From: Rhodococcus sp. RD6.2
Lineage (GTDB): Bacteria; Actinomycetota; Actinomycetes; Mycobacteriales; Mycobacteriaceae
Reading direction: 5' to 3'
DNA: 64,000 nt
Assembly (NCBI RefSeq): GCF_001040705.1
Contig: NZ_CVQP01000001.1
Location: 736,324-800,323 of the forward strand
Shown here one piece after another: positions 43,533 to 51,545 of this stretch (positions within the stretch are counted from its first letter, which is position 1; each line of letters opens with the position of its first letter). Below the pieces are notes generated by a model. The model saw nothing but the letters and a program-made list of their open reading frames with translations. It searched no databases and was not told the DNA's origin. Made by a program: the position numbers and the translations under genes.

Positions 43533-44572
43533 CCCACCCGACGACGACACACGACACCCTGCTCGCCGACGCCCTCGGAATCCTGCGCGGGCTCGACGCC
43601 GCCGAACCCGCCGCCGAACGTGCACTCGAGCCGCTGCGCGCCCGCCACACGGGAAGTCGCCTGCGCCTGCTCCGGCACCGTGAGGCACTCGATCAATCCG
43701 TGCACTACGGGCTTCTCATCACCGAACCCGGTGTCGGCACCACTTCGCTGTCCTGGACGCCGACGTCGACGGTGCCGTGGTCGCTGCGGGGTAGTCAACG
43801 CACCGCCGAGTCGATGCTGTTGCGGGTCAACGGCGAACCGCTCGCGATCGAGGAGGCGATGGGGTACCTCGACGTCCTGTGGGAGAAGACGGAACTGCTC
43901 GAACGCCTCGTCACGGTGTGCCTCGTGCGGCAGGAACTTGCCGAGAATCCCGTGCGCATCGAGCCGGCCGCGCTGCAACACGCGATGGACGCGTTCCGTC
44001 GCGCCCGCGGACTGCTCACACCGGCCGCGACCGAGCAGTGGATGCGCGAACGTGGACTCGGTGTGGACGCGTTCGAGGATCTCGTCGAACACGAAGCCGC
44101 CATCGCGGAACTCAAGGCCCGGATCCTCGCCGAGCGTCCCCTCGATCCCACCGAACTCGATCGAGCACGGGTGGTGCGCGTCCGCTTCACGGAACGCCTC
44201 CTCGCGGACGCGTTCGTCGACATGGTCGGGCGGCGATCCGAACCCACCGACGTCCGGGCGGTCGCATCCGCGGCCGCAGGCGCCTTCGCCGTGGCATCCG
44301 CGGTGACGGGAACGGAATTCCTGGAGGTGTCGGCCGACTCGGTCGACGGCGCCGAACCCGGCACCGTCCTCGGCCCCACCGCGGACGGGGACGGGTGGTC
44401 GGTCACCCAGGTGGTCGCGGTGATCCCGGCGACCTCGGGTCCGCGCACCGACAAACTTCTCGCCGACATGGCCTTCGAGCGGTGGGTCGCCGACCGCAGG
44501 CGGGACGCGCGGATCGAATGGTTCTGGGGGGCGGCGGCGAAGACGCCCACCGGGCCCGTGGTGTCGCCGTGA
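43529..44572 (+). CDS. PpiC/SurA-like peptide-maturation protein
   Basis: 347 aa. The central part resembles the SurA/PpiC N-terminal chaperone region (LLRVNGEPLAIEEAMGYLD, ERLVTVCLVRQELAENPV), and the later part a degenerate parvulin-like segment (VRVRFTERLLADAFVDMV; GTVLGPTADGDGWSVTQVVAVIP). Proteins related to PpiC occur with peptide export systems (the PpiC_rel_mature type, from memory). A chaperone holding or delivering the precursor to ligase or exporter is inferred; isomerase activity is not shown. Both ends overlap neighbours by 4 nt (ATGA and GTGA), so it is an integral operon member. Confidence 0.7.
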   Translation: MTHPTTTHDTLLADALGILRGLDAAEPAAERALEPLRARHTGSRLRLLRHREALDQSVHYGLLITEPGVGTTSLSWTPTSTVPWSLRGSQRTAESMLLRVNGEPLAIEEAMGYLDVLWEKTELLERLVTVCLVRQELAENPVRIEPAALQHAMDAFRRARGLLTPAATEQWMRERGLGVDAFEDLVEHEAAIAELKARILAERPLDPTELDRARVVRVRFTERLLADAFVDMVGRRSEPTDVRAVASAAAGAFAVASAVTGTEFLEVSADSVDGAEPGTVLGPTADGDGWSVTQVVAVIPATSGPRTDKLLADMAFERWVADRRRDARIEWFWGAAAKTPTGPVVSP

Positions 44573-46722
44573 GCGTGCCGGTCGTCGTGCAGGACGGGCT
44601 CACGGACTGCGGTGCCGCATGTCTGGCGATGATCCTCGGTCATCACGGCCACCGCGCCACCGCCGGGGAGGTCGCAGACGAGATGGGAGCCGGACGTGAC
44701 GGGCTGACCGCGCTGGCGCTGGTGCAGGCCGCTCGCCGGTACGGGCTGCAGGCCCGCGGTGTCGGGGCACCCGCCGAGCGCATCCTCGACGGTGGTGCGG
44801 CGCTCCCCGCGATCGTGCACTGGACGGGCAACCATTTCGTCGTCGTCGAACGCGTCACCCGGCAGGTGGTGCACGTCGTCGATCCGGCGCGTGGGCGTCG
44901 CCGCCTGACACACGCGGAGTTCGCGGACCGGTACTCGGGAGTCGTGCTCGAATTCGGCTGCGGGACAGTCGAACCGAGGGCACGCGCGGCGCGAGGGCCG
45001 TGGAGCAGTCGCGTACTCGAGATGATGCTCGGCAACCGGGCCCTGCTGGCTGGGGTGGTCTTCGCGTCGCTCGCCCTGCAGTCAGTCGGCATGGCACTGC
45101 CGTTGACGGCCGGAGTGCTCGTGGACCACGTGATTCCCGACGCGGACCTGACCCTGTGGTGGGTGGTGGTCGCCGTCGTCTCGGTTGCGGTGGCCGCCTA
45201 TCTCGCGACGGCACTCGTGCGCAGTGCGCTTCTCGTCCGGCTGCGCACCCGAATCGACACCGATCTGACCGCCACCGTCGTCGACCGTCTGATGCGGCTG
45301 CCGCTCGGATGGTTCACGCGCAGGGGAACCGGTGACGTGACCGCACGGATCGCCTCCGCCGGGGCGTTGCGGGAACTCGTCACCGGTCCGGTGCTCGCCG
45401 CGCTCCTCGACGCGCCGATCGCCGTCGGCTACATCGTGGTGCTGCTGTGGTGGTCCCCGCTACTCGGAGTCGGCGTGTGCGTGTTCGCACTGGTCCAGGC
45501 CGCGTTGCTGCTCGCGACGGCGGGCCGCGTCACGGAGACCGGGCACCGGGAGTTGGCGTCTGCGGCGGCCGCGGAGGGCAGTCTGATCGAAGCGGTGAGC
45601 GGCATCGAGACGGTGAAGGCATCGGGAGCGGAGGACGCCGTCGCGGCGCGGTGGGCGTGGCTGTTCGAGGTGTCGATCCGTGACGCGGCGGCGGGAGCGC
45701 GACTGCAGGGCAGGCTCGACGCCGTCCTGCAGGCACTACGCGTTGCTGCGCCCGCGGTGCTCATCTCGCTCGGTGCGCTCCAGGTCGTCGCGGGAACGCG
45801 ATCGCTGGGAGACATGATCGCGCTCAACGGAATTGCGCTCGCGGCACTTGCCCCGATCGGGTCGCTCGTCGGGGCACTGCAGAGACTGCAGATCGCCGGT
45901 GCGCATCTGCGCCGGCTCGGCGACATCCTGGACGCTCCGCCGGAACAGCACGGTGTCGACACCCGCCCGGCGCCTGTGCTACGGGGCGCGATCACCGTTC
46001 GCGGGCTCGGTTTTCGCTACGACCCGCGCGCCCCGTGGGTGTTGCGCGACCTCGACCTCGATGTCCCCGCGGGGTCGACAGTGGCCCTCGTCGGGCGGTC
46101 CGGATCCGGCAAGAGCACCCTCGCGCGACTCCTTCTCGGGCTCGTGCCCCCCACCGACGGCGGCGTCGCGTACGACGGTGTCGACGCGGCCACCCTCGAC
46201 GTGCGTTCCCTGCGTGCGCAATTCGGGGTGGTGACGCAGGAGTGCGCGCTGCTGACCGGCAGCATCGCCGACAACATCGCCCTGTGCCGGCCCGCTGCGA
46301 GTCGAGCCGACGTCGTCGCCGCGGCCCGGATTGCGTGCCTCGACACCGAGATCGACGCCATGCCGATGGGGTACGACACCGTCCTCCGGGACGGGGGCGG
46401 ACTGTCCGGAGGTCAGCAGCAACGGCTCGCGATCGCGCGGGCGGTGCTCGCCGACCCGCGGATCGTGCTGCTGGACGAGGCGACGAGCGCGCTCGACTCG
46501 GTGACGGAAGCGTCGGTGACCGCCAACCTGGCCGAGCTCGATCAGACCCGGATCGTGATCGCGCACCGGCTGAGCACGATTCGCGACGCCGACCTGATCG
46601 TCGTCCTCGATGGTGGCCGGATCGTCGAGCGGGGAAACCACGACAGCCTGCTCGCCGCGGCAGGCGTCTATGCCGATCTCGTCCGGGCACAGGGACATGC
46701 CGGGGCGCCGTCGCAGATTTGA
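44569..46722 (+). CDS. Peptidase-containing ABC transporter (C39 family)
   Basis: 717 aa in three parts. The C39 peptidase (1-130) carries Cys14 in QDGLTDCGAACLAMIL, His89 in GNHFVVV and Asp105 in VDPARG. A six-helix ABC exporter membrane domain follows, then an ATPase with Walker A GRSGSGKST near 510, signature LSGGQQQRLAIARAV, and Walker B IVLLDEATSALD. Such proteins cut double-glycine leaders and export the core in one step. GTG 44569 overlaps the previous stop. It completes the peptide operon and is the last gene in it. Confidence 0.9.
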   Translation: MSVPVVVQDGLTDCGAACLAMILGHHGHRATAGEVADEMGAGRDGLTALALVQAARRYGLQARGVGAPAERILDGGAALPAIVHWTGNHFVVVERVTRQVVHVVDPARGRRRLTHAEFADRYSGVVLEFGCGTVEPRARAARGPWSSRVLEMMLGNRALLAGVVFASLALQSVGMALPLTAGVLVDHVIPDADLTLWWVVVAVVSVAVAAYLATALVRSALLVRLRTRIDTDLTATVVDRLMRLPLGWFTRRGTGDVTARIASAGALRELVTGPVLAALLDAPIAVGYIVVLLWWSPLLGVGVCVFALVQAALLLATAGRVTETGHRELASAAAAEGSLIEAVSGIETVKASGAEDAVAARWAWLFEVSIRDAAAGARLQGRLDAVLQALRVAAPAVLISLGALQVVAGTRSLGDMIALNGIALAALAPIGSLVGALQRLQIAGAHLRRLGDILDAPPEQHGVDTRPAPVLRGAITVRGLGFRYDPRAPWVLRDLDLDVPAGSTVALVGRSGSGKSTLARLLLGLVPPTDGGVAYDGVDAATLDVRSLRAQFGVVTQECALLTGSIADNIALCRPAASRADVVAAARIACLDTEIDAMPMGYDTVLRDGGGLSGGQQQRLAIARAVLADPRIVLLDEATSALDSVTEASVTANLAELDQTRIVIAHRLSTIRDADLIVVLDGGRIVERGNHDSLLAAAGVYADLVRAQGHAGAPSQI

Positions 46723-46740
46723 TGCAACCGGGGGGTTGCG
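46723..46740. promoter_or_regulatory. ArsR operator, site 1
   Basis: TGCAACC-GGGG-GGTTGCG, beginning one base after the exporter stop codon. Same half-site and spacing as site 2; centres are 33 bp apart, about three helical turns. Confidence 0.7.
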
Positions 46741-46755
46741 GATAGTCCGGTCAAG

Positions 46756-46773
46756 TGCAACCATTGGGTTGCA
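46756..46773. promoter_or_regulatory. ArsR operator, site 2
   Basis: TGCAACC-ATTG-GGTTGCA, a perfect inverted repeat 40 bp upstream of the SRPBCC start, next to a possible TTCAAT -10 box (46774-46779). It fits repression by the ArsR protein encoded second in the operon. Confidence 0.75.
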
Positions 46774-46812
46774 TTCAATGTCCGCATCCCATGCACGGCA
46801 GGAGTGAACGAC

Positions 46813-47286
46813 ATGACGAACACCCAGGCAGCAGTCGTCGACACCGATCGGTACACCGTCAGCCGCACCGTCGTCGTCGGCGCACCACGCGCCAAGGTCT
46901 GGCGCGCACTCACCGACCCCGCCCACATCGCGAAGTGGTTCGGCCAGACCGCGCGCATCGACGCACTCGAGGTCGGCGCCCGCGGCAGCTTCGGCTGGGA
47001 CGGCCACGGCGAGTTCCCGCTCGAGATCACCGAGGTCGACGAGCCGGAGACCTTCGCCTACCGGTGGTTCACACAGGGTGGCGACTTCGACTTCGACCGG
47101 GCCACCGAGGCGCGCTTCACCCTGGTCGAGGAGGGGGAGACCACGGTGCTCACGGTTGTCGAGACCGGCTTCGACCGGCTCAGCGACGAAGAGGAGACTC
47201 GCCGCGGTCAGCTCGAGAGCAACCGGCAGGGCTGGGACGGCGAACTCGACGAACTCGTCGCCTATCTGGAAGCCGCATCGGTGTGA
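46813..47286 (+). CDS. SRPBCC (AHSA1-like) protein
   Basis: 157 aa START/Bet-v1-fold protein: RTVVVGAPRAKVWRALTDPAHIAKWFG, the beta-strand pair LEVGARGSFGWDGHGEF, and the long C-terminal helix NRQGWDGELDELVAYLEAA. This family binds hydrophobic ligands or co-chaperones; small bacterial members are often paired with ArsR repressors, as here. AGGAG is 8 nt before ATG 46813. The stop overlaps the ArsR start (GTGA), so both come from one mRNA controlled at the twin palindromes upstream. Confidence 0.84.
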   Translation: MTNTQAAVVDTDRYTVSRTVVVGAPRAKVWRALTDPAHIAKWFGQTARIDALEVGARGSFGWDGHGEFPLEITEVDEPETFAYRWFTQGGDFDFDRATEARFTLVEEGETTVLTVVETGFDRLSDEEETRRGQLESNRQGWDGELDELVAYLEAASV

Positions 47287-47603
47287 GCGCGTCGGACTCG
47301 CCCACGGCGGTGTTCGCGGTGCTCGCCGACGACACCCGATGGGAGATCCTCGAACTGCTCGGCAGTGAGGACCTGTCCGCGTCGGCCCTGGCGGATCGCC
47401 TCCCGGTGAGCAGGCAGGCGATCGCCAAACACCTCGTCGCACTCGAAGGGGTGGGCCTGGTCGAGCGGGTTCCGGTGGGCCGCGAGATCCGCTACCGCGC
47501 GCTCGGCTCGGTGCTCGGCGCGGTCGGCAGGCGGCTCGAGGCCATCGGCGCGCAGTGGGACACCCGACTGGCACGCATCAAGGAGATCGCCGAAAACCTG
47601 TAG
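47283..47603 (+). CDS. ArsR-family winged-helix repressor
   Basis: 106 aa: VLADDTRWEILELLGSEDLSASALADRLPVSRQAIAKHLVALEGVGLVERVPVGREIRYRA is the family core (given here as an outline; recognition helix SRQAIAKHLVAL). No Cys pair for metal sensing is present, so an organic or redox signal is more likely than a metal. The GTG start overlaps the SRPBCC stop. It probably represses its own operon at 46723-46773. A perfect hairpin follows. Confidence 0.86.
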   Translation: MSASDSPTAVFAVLADDTRWEILELLGSEDLSASALADRLPVSRQAIAKHLVALEGVGLVERVPVGREIRYRALGSVLGAVGRRLEAIGAQWDTRLARIKEIAENL

Positions 47604-47615
47604 GAGTCTTCGGTG

Positions 47616-47661
47616 CGTGTGCGCCTTGTCGGTGGCAGGAGCTACCGACAAGGCGCACACG
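47616..47661. terminator. Bidirectional terminator, 18-bp perfect stem
   Basis: CGTGTGCGCCTTGTCGGT (47616-47633) pairs exactly with its complement at 47644-47661 around a 10-base loop. It lies between convergent stops, ArsR (47603) and endonuclease IV (47666), and probably serves both. Confidence 0.8.
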
Positions 47662-47665
47662 CGTG

Positions 47666-48427
47666 TCAGCGTCGGAGGTACGCGAGGTCGTCGGCGATGC
47701 CGTCGGCGGGGGTCTCGAGGATCACCGGGGCCTGCGCGGTCCGCACGACCTCGGCGAGCACCTCCGCGTCGATCGTGCCGTCCGCGAGGTTGGCGTGTCG
47801 GTCCCGCGCCGAGTTGAACTCGTCGCGAGAGTTGTTCAGGTGCACCAGGTCGATGCGTCCGGTGATCGCCTTGACTCGCTCGACGACCCCGACGAGGTCC
47901 TCGCCGCCCGCCCACGCGTGGCAGGTGTCGAGGCAGAAGCCTGCGCCGAAGTCGCCGACCTCGTCCCACAACCGGGCGATGTCGTCGAAGCGCCGCGCCA
48001 TGGCCGCATCCCCGCCCGCGGTGTTCTCGATGAGGATCGGCACCGCGAACCCGCCCTTGTCGGCTTCGCGTTCGAACAGCTTGCGCCAGTTGGCGAATCC
48101 CTCGGCCTGGTCTTCTCCGTCGCGAACGTGACCGCCGTGCACCACCAGTCCGATTGCGCCGATGTCGGCGGCGGCCTTCGCCTGCTCGGTGACCGACTTG
48201 CGGGACGGGATGCGGATCCTGTTGTTCAGCGACGCGACGTTGATGACGTACGACGAGTGCACGACCACGTCGATGGGGGAGGCGAGGATCTGCTCCGTCC
48301 TCGGGTGCGGAGTCAGCTTGTTCCACTTCTGCGGGTCGGTGAGGAACAGCTGCACGATGTCGGCCCCGAGGGCCTCGCCGGCACCGATCGGGTCGTCGTC
48401 CTGGCGTACGTGGGCTCCGATGCGCAT
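47666..48427 (-). CDS. nfo: Endonuclease IV (AP endonuclease)
   Basis: 253 aa, matching the length of mycobacterial endonuclease IV and shorter than E. coli Nfo (285). The three-zinc site residues are spread as expected: DVVVHSSY, GLVVHGGHV, PILIENTAGG, CLDTCHAWAGG, LVHLNNSRDEF with DRHANL, and VILETP. It cuts DNA at abasic sites in base-excision repair. ATG 48427. A TetR gene starts its reading on the same strand 11 bp upstream. Confidence 0.9.
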   Translation of the reverse strand: MRIGAHVRQDDDPIGAGEALGADIVQLFLTDPQKWNKLTPHPRTEQILASPIDVVVHSSYVINVASLNNRIRIPSRKSVTEQAKAAADIGAIGLVVHGGHVRDGEDQAEGFANWRKLFEREADKGGFAVPILIENTAGGDAAMARRFDDIARLWDEVGDFGAGFCLDTCHAWAGGEDLVGVVERVKAITGRIDLVHLNNSRDEFNSARDRHANLADGTIDAEVLAEVVRTAQAPVILETPADGIADDLAYLRR

Positions 48428-48437
48428 GCCGTCCAGC

Positions 48438-48986
48438 CTAGGCCGTGGCGCCTCCGCCGACGATCCGGCGGACGATCCCGAGCAGGTCGTCCATCTCCTC
48501 GGCGGACGCGACGAGGGCCTTGCCGCCGAACGCGGCCCGGTAGTAGAGGCCGTCGCCGAGGAGGATGATCGCCCGGGCGATCGCGGGGTCCCGGACCTCG
48601 TCGGTGAGTGCGTCCAACCAGCCCTGCTGCATGCGGAGCAGTGCCTGCTGGGCGGCGGCGTTGTCGCCCTGGCTGAGCCGGGTGGCGGCCACGATGGCCC
48701 GGTCCAGCGCGGAATCCTCGAAGTTGGAGCTGCGGACGTAATAGACGGCCGCGCCCTCGGGCGCCTGCCGCATCGTTGCCACATCCTCGTCGGCCAGGTC
48801 GATCAGGTACGCGATCAGTCCGTCGACGAGGGCGTCCTTGGAGCCGAAATGGTAGAGCAGTCCGCCCTTGGAGACGCCCGCCGCGGTGGCCACGGCCTCG
48901 AGGGTCGCGGCGCGCTCGCCCTGCTCGTTGAGGATCGTGACGAACGCGTCGAGGAGCTTGGCGCGGGCAGCGGGTGGACGGGGCAC
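48438..48986 (-). CDS. TetR-family transcriptional regulator
   Basis: 182 aa. Helix-turn-helix ATLEAVATAAGVSKGGLLYHFGSKDALV is near the N-terminus, with a TetR ligand domain after it. GTG 48986 is preferred: TAGCAT lies 8 nt upstream (leaderless-like) and homologues usually begin shortly before RAKLLDAF; a GTG at 49007 would add seven residues. It is divergent from a DHA2 efflux pump, with a 28-bp palindrome (49026-49053) between them, so it represses the pump and probably itself until a drug-like ligand binds. Confidence 0.86.
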   Translation of the reverse strand: MPRPPAARAKLLDAFVTILNEQGERAATLEAVATAAGVSKGGLLYHFGSKDALVDGLIAYLIDLADEDVATMRQAPEGAAVYYVRSSNFEDSALDRAIVAATRLSQGDNAAAQQALLRMQQGWLDALTDEVRDPAIARAIILLGDGLYYRAAFGGKALVASAEEMDDLLGIVRRIVGGGATA

Positions 48987-49025
48987 GAATGGAGATGCTA
49001 CCCACACTGCCCCGCTGCGAGCGGG

Positions 49026-49053
49026 TTACTGTACCGTCCAGCTGGTACAGTAA
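49026..49053. promoter_or_regulatory. TetR operator before the DHA2 pump
   Basis: TTACTGTACC-8 bp-GGTACAGTAA, perfect 10-bp arms; the centre contains CCAGCTGG. It sits in the divergent gap, 40 bp from the TetR start and 55 bp from the pump start. Confidence 0.82.
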
Positions 49054-49107
49054 CGAAGTCTGATTCGCCGCTGTCGGGCGCCGTCACGAAGAAGAAAGCC
49101 GAACAGT

Positions 49108-50637
49108 ATGTCGACCACGTTCATTCATCGCGAACAGACCACGAACGCACCCTCGGTGGGCGCGCGCGGCTGGGTCGCGCTGGCAGTGCTCATGCTGCCG
49201 GTGCTGCTCGTGTCGGTCGACAACACCGTTCTCGCCTTCGCCCTGCCGTCGATCTCGTCGTCGATCGGCCCGACCGGAGCCCAGCAGCTGTGGATCGTCG
49301 ACATCTACCCGCTCGTGCTCGCGGGCCTGCTCGTCTCGATGGGCAGCATGGGTGACCGCTTCGGTCGACGCCGGTTGCTGCTCATCGGCGCCACCGGGTT
49401 CGCCGCCGTCTCCGTCCTCGCCGCGTACGCGCCGACGCCCGAGGCGCTGATCGCCGCGCGCGCCGTACTCGGATTCTTCGGCGCCATGATCATGCCGCCG
49501 ACGCTCTCGCTGATCCGCAACATCTTCCTCGAGCCGAACCAGCGCCGGCTCGCCATCGCCGTCTGGGCGGCGTGCTTCGCGGCAGGCGGCGCGCTCGGTC
49601 CGATCGTGGGCGGATTCCTGCTGGAGCACTTCTGGTGGGGCTCGGTGTTCCTGCTCGCCGTGGTCGTCCTGATCCCGCTCCTGATCCTCGCGCCGATCTT
49701 CGTACCCGAATCCAAGGACCCCAATCCGGGTCCGGTGGATCCGACGAGCATCCTGCTGTCACTGGTCGCCCTCGCCCCGATCGTGTACGCGGTCAAGAAC
49801 CTTGCCCACGGCGGACCGCTCGGTCAGACCGTCATCCCCGCCGCCGTCGGTGTCGTCGCGTCGATCCTGTTCGTCCGGCGTCAGCTGCAGCGCGACATCC
49901 CGATGCTCGACGTGCGCCTGTTCCGGGTTCCGACGTTCTCGGGTGCCGTCGCGGTGAACCTGCTCAGCGTGTTCTCCCTCGTCGGCTTCCTGTTCTTCAC
50001 CTCCCAGCACCTCCAGCTGGTGGTCGGACTCAGCCCGATGCAGGCCGGCGTCGCGCTGCTGCCGGGCCTCGCTCTCACCGTTGCGGTCGGACTCGCCGTC
50101 GTCCCGCTGGTCCGCCACGTCAAGCCGTGGATCGTGGTCGTGATCGCACTGTCGATGTCGTCGCTCGGGTACCTGACGGTGCTCGCGTTCGTGTCGCCGA
50201 CCTCGACGACGGCGATCGTGGTTGCGTTCGCGCTCCTGGGTGCGGGCATCGGTGCGGCCGAGACGATCTCGAACGACATGATCGTGTCCAGCGTCGCGCC
50301 GGAGAAGGCGGGCGCAGCGTCGGCCGTCTCCGAGACCGCGTACGAGCTCGGCGCGGTGCTGGGCACCGCTGTGCTCGGGTCGATCCTCATGGCTGCGTAC
50401 CGGGCGCACCTGACGGTGCCCGCCGGCGTCGACGACGCTGCGGCGTCGCTCGCGGCCGAGACCCTCGGCGGCGCGCACCATGTCGCGACCGGACTCCCGG
50501 CCGCGGAGGGTTCCGCGCTGCTCGACTCGGCGCACGCCGCATTCGACACGGGAGTCGTCTTCACCTCGGGAATCGGTGCGGTCCTCATGGTCGTGTCGGC
50601 GGGCGTCGCCTACGCCACGCTGCGGCCGCGGGCCTGA
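49108..50637 (+). CDS. DHA2-family MFS drug:proton antiporter (EmrB/QacA, SmvA-like)
   Basis: 509 aa with about 14 membrane helices. Helix 1 shows VSVDNTVLAFALPSI, the DHA2 motif D1 region with the membrane Asp; motif A is GSMGDRFGRRRLLLIG. Motif C is GGALGPIVGGFLLEHFWW. It exports cationic or lipophilic drugs. Divergent from and probably repressed by the TetR protein at 48438-48986. It is followed by an imperfect hairpin. Confidence 0.9.
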   Translation: MSTTFIHREQTTNAPSVGARGWVALAVLMLPVLLVSVDNTVLAFALPSISSSIGPTGAQQLWIVDIYPLVLAGLLVSMGSMGDRFGRRRLLLIGATGFAAVSVLAAYAPTPEALIAARAVLGFFGAMIMPPTLSLIRNIFLEPNQRRLAIAVWAACFAAGGALGPIVGGFLLEHFWWGSVFLLAVVVLIPLLILAPIFVPESKDPNPGPVDPTSILLSLVALAPIVYAVKNLAHGGPLGQTVIPAAVGVVASILFVRRQLQRDIPMLDVRLFRVPTFSGAVAVNLLSVFSLVGFLFFTSQHLQLVVGLSPMQAGVALLPGLALTVAVGLAVVPLVRHVKPWIVVVIALSMSSLGYLTVLAFVSPTSTTAIVVAFALLGAGIGAAETISNDMIVSSVAPEKAGAASAVSETAYELGAVLGTAVLGSILMAAYRAHLTVPAGVDDAAASLAAETLGGAHHVATGLPAAEGSALLDSAHAAFDTGVVFTSGIGAVLMVVSAGVAYATLRPRA

Positions 50638-50645
50638 CCCGGCCG

Positions 50646-50681
50646 GGGGCCACCCCGATCCCGAAGATCAGGGTGGTCCCC
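50646..50681 (+). terminator. Imperfect terminator hairpin after the DHA2 pump
   Basis: GGGGCCACCCCGATC can pair with GATCAGGGTGGTCCCC, one bulge and one mismatch, around CCGAA. It lies 9 bp after the pump stop and separates it from the ABC exporter genes. Confidence 0.65.
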
Positions 50682-50765
50682 GATGGCGGCTGTCGGTGTC
50701 GCCGGTAAGGATGGACGGGTCGGGCCGGCCGGTCCGGCGACCCCTGGACTTTCAGGAAGGCCGTC

Positions 50766-51542
50766 ATGAGCGCGCACGCCGTACCCGACCCGACATCCGA
50801 GGAGGTCGCCGCACGCGCGGTGAACCTCACCAAGACGTACGGGTCGGGTGAAACCGCCGTCACCGCACTGGGCGGTGTCGACGTCGACTTCGCGCGCGGC
50901 GAGTTCACCGCGATCATGGGACCGAGTGGCTCCGGCAAGAGCACCCTGATGCACTGCCTCGCCGGCTTGGACGCAGCCTCGTCGGGATCGGTCGTGATCG
51001 GCGACACCGACCTCACCGGACTGTCCGACAAGCAGATGACGGCGCTGCGCCGCGACCGCATCGGCTTCGTCTTCCAGTCGTTCAACCTCGTCCCGACGCT
51101 GACGGCACTGGAGAACATCACGCTGCCGCTCGACATCGCGGGGCGCAAGGTCAACCAGGAGTGGCTCGACTCCGTCCTGACCCGCCTCGGACTGACCGAC
51201 CGGCTCGGGCACCGGCCCAGCGAGCTGTCCGGCGGACAGCAGCAGCGCGTCGCGTGCGCCCGCGCACTGGCCGGTCAGCCGGAGATCATCTTCGGTGACG
51301 AACCCACGGGCAACCTCGACTCGCACTCGTCCGGTGAGGTGCTCTCGATCCTGCGGGCGGCGGTCGACGAATTCCGCCAGACCGTCGTCATCGTGACCCA
51401 CGACCCCCGTGCCGCGGGCTACGCGGACCGGGTCGTGTTCCTCGCGGACGGTCAGATCGTCGACGAATTGCGCGAGCCGACCGCCGAAACCGTGCTCGAC
51501 CGGATGAAGGGCCTCGACGACCGGGCCCGGGTGCGGAGCTGA
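50766..51542 (+). CDS. ABC transporter ATP-binding protein (MacB/LolD type)
   Basis: 258 aa. Walker A GPSGSGKST near residue 56, Q-loop FVFQSFNLVPTLTALENI, signature LSGGQQQRVACARAL, Walker B IIFGDEPTGNLDS, switch His in VIVTHDPRAA. The FNLVPTLTALEN and GNLD wording is typical of the MacB/LolD/FtsE group, which pairs with FtsX-type permeases for mechanical export or lipid extraction. AGGAAGG is 5 nt before ATG 50766. Its partner permease begins 3 bp downstream. Confidence 0.9.
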   Translation: MSAHAVPDPTSEEVAARAVNLTKTYGSGETAVTALGGVDVDFARGEFTAIMGPSGSGKSTLMHCLAGLDAASSGSVVIGDTDLTGLSDKQMTALRRDRIGFVFQSFNLVPTLTALENITLPLDIAGRKVNQEWLDSVLTRLGLTDRLGHRPSELSGGQQQRVACARALAGQPEIIFGDEPTGNLDSHSSGEVLSILRAAVDEFRQTVVIVTHDPRAAGYADRVVFLADGQIVDELREPTAETVLDRMKGLDDRARVRS

Positions 51543-51545
51543 GTC

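Noticed and set aside
47616-47661. The 46-bp hairpin considered as a small RNA or attachment site
   Set aside because: It sits exactly between two convergent stops with a perfect stem, best explained as a bidirectional terminator.
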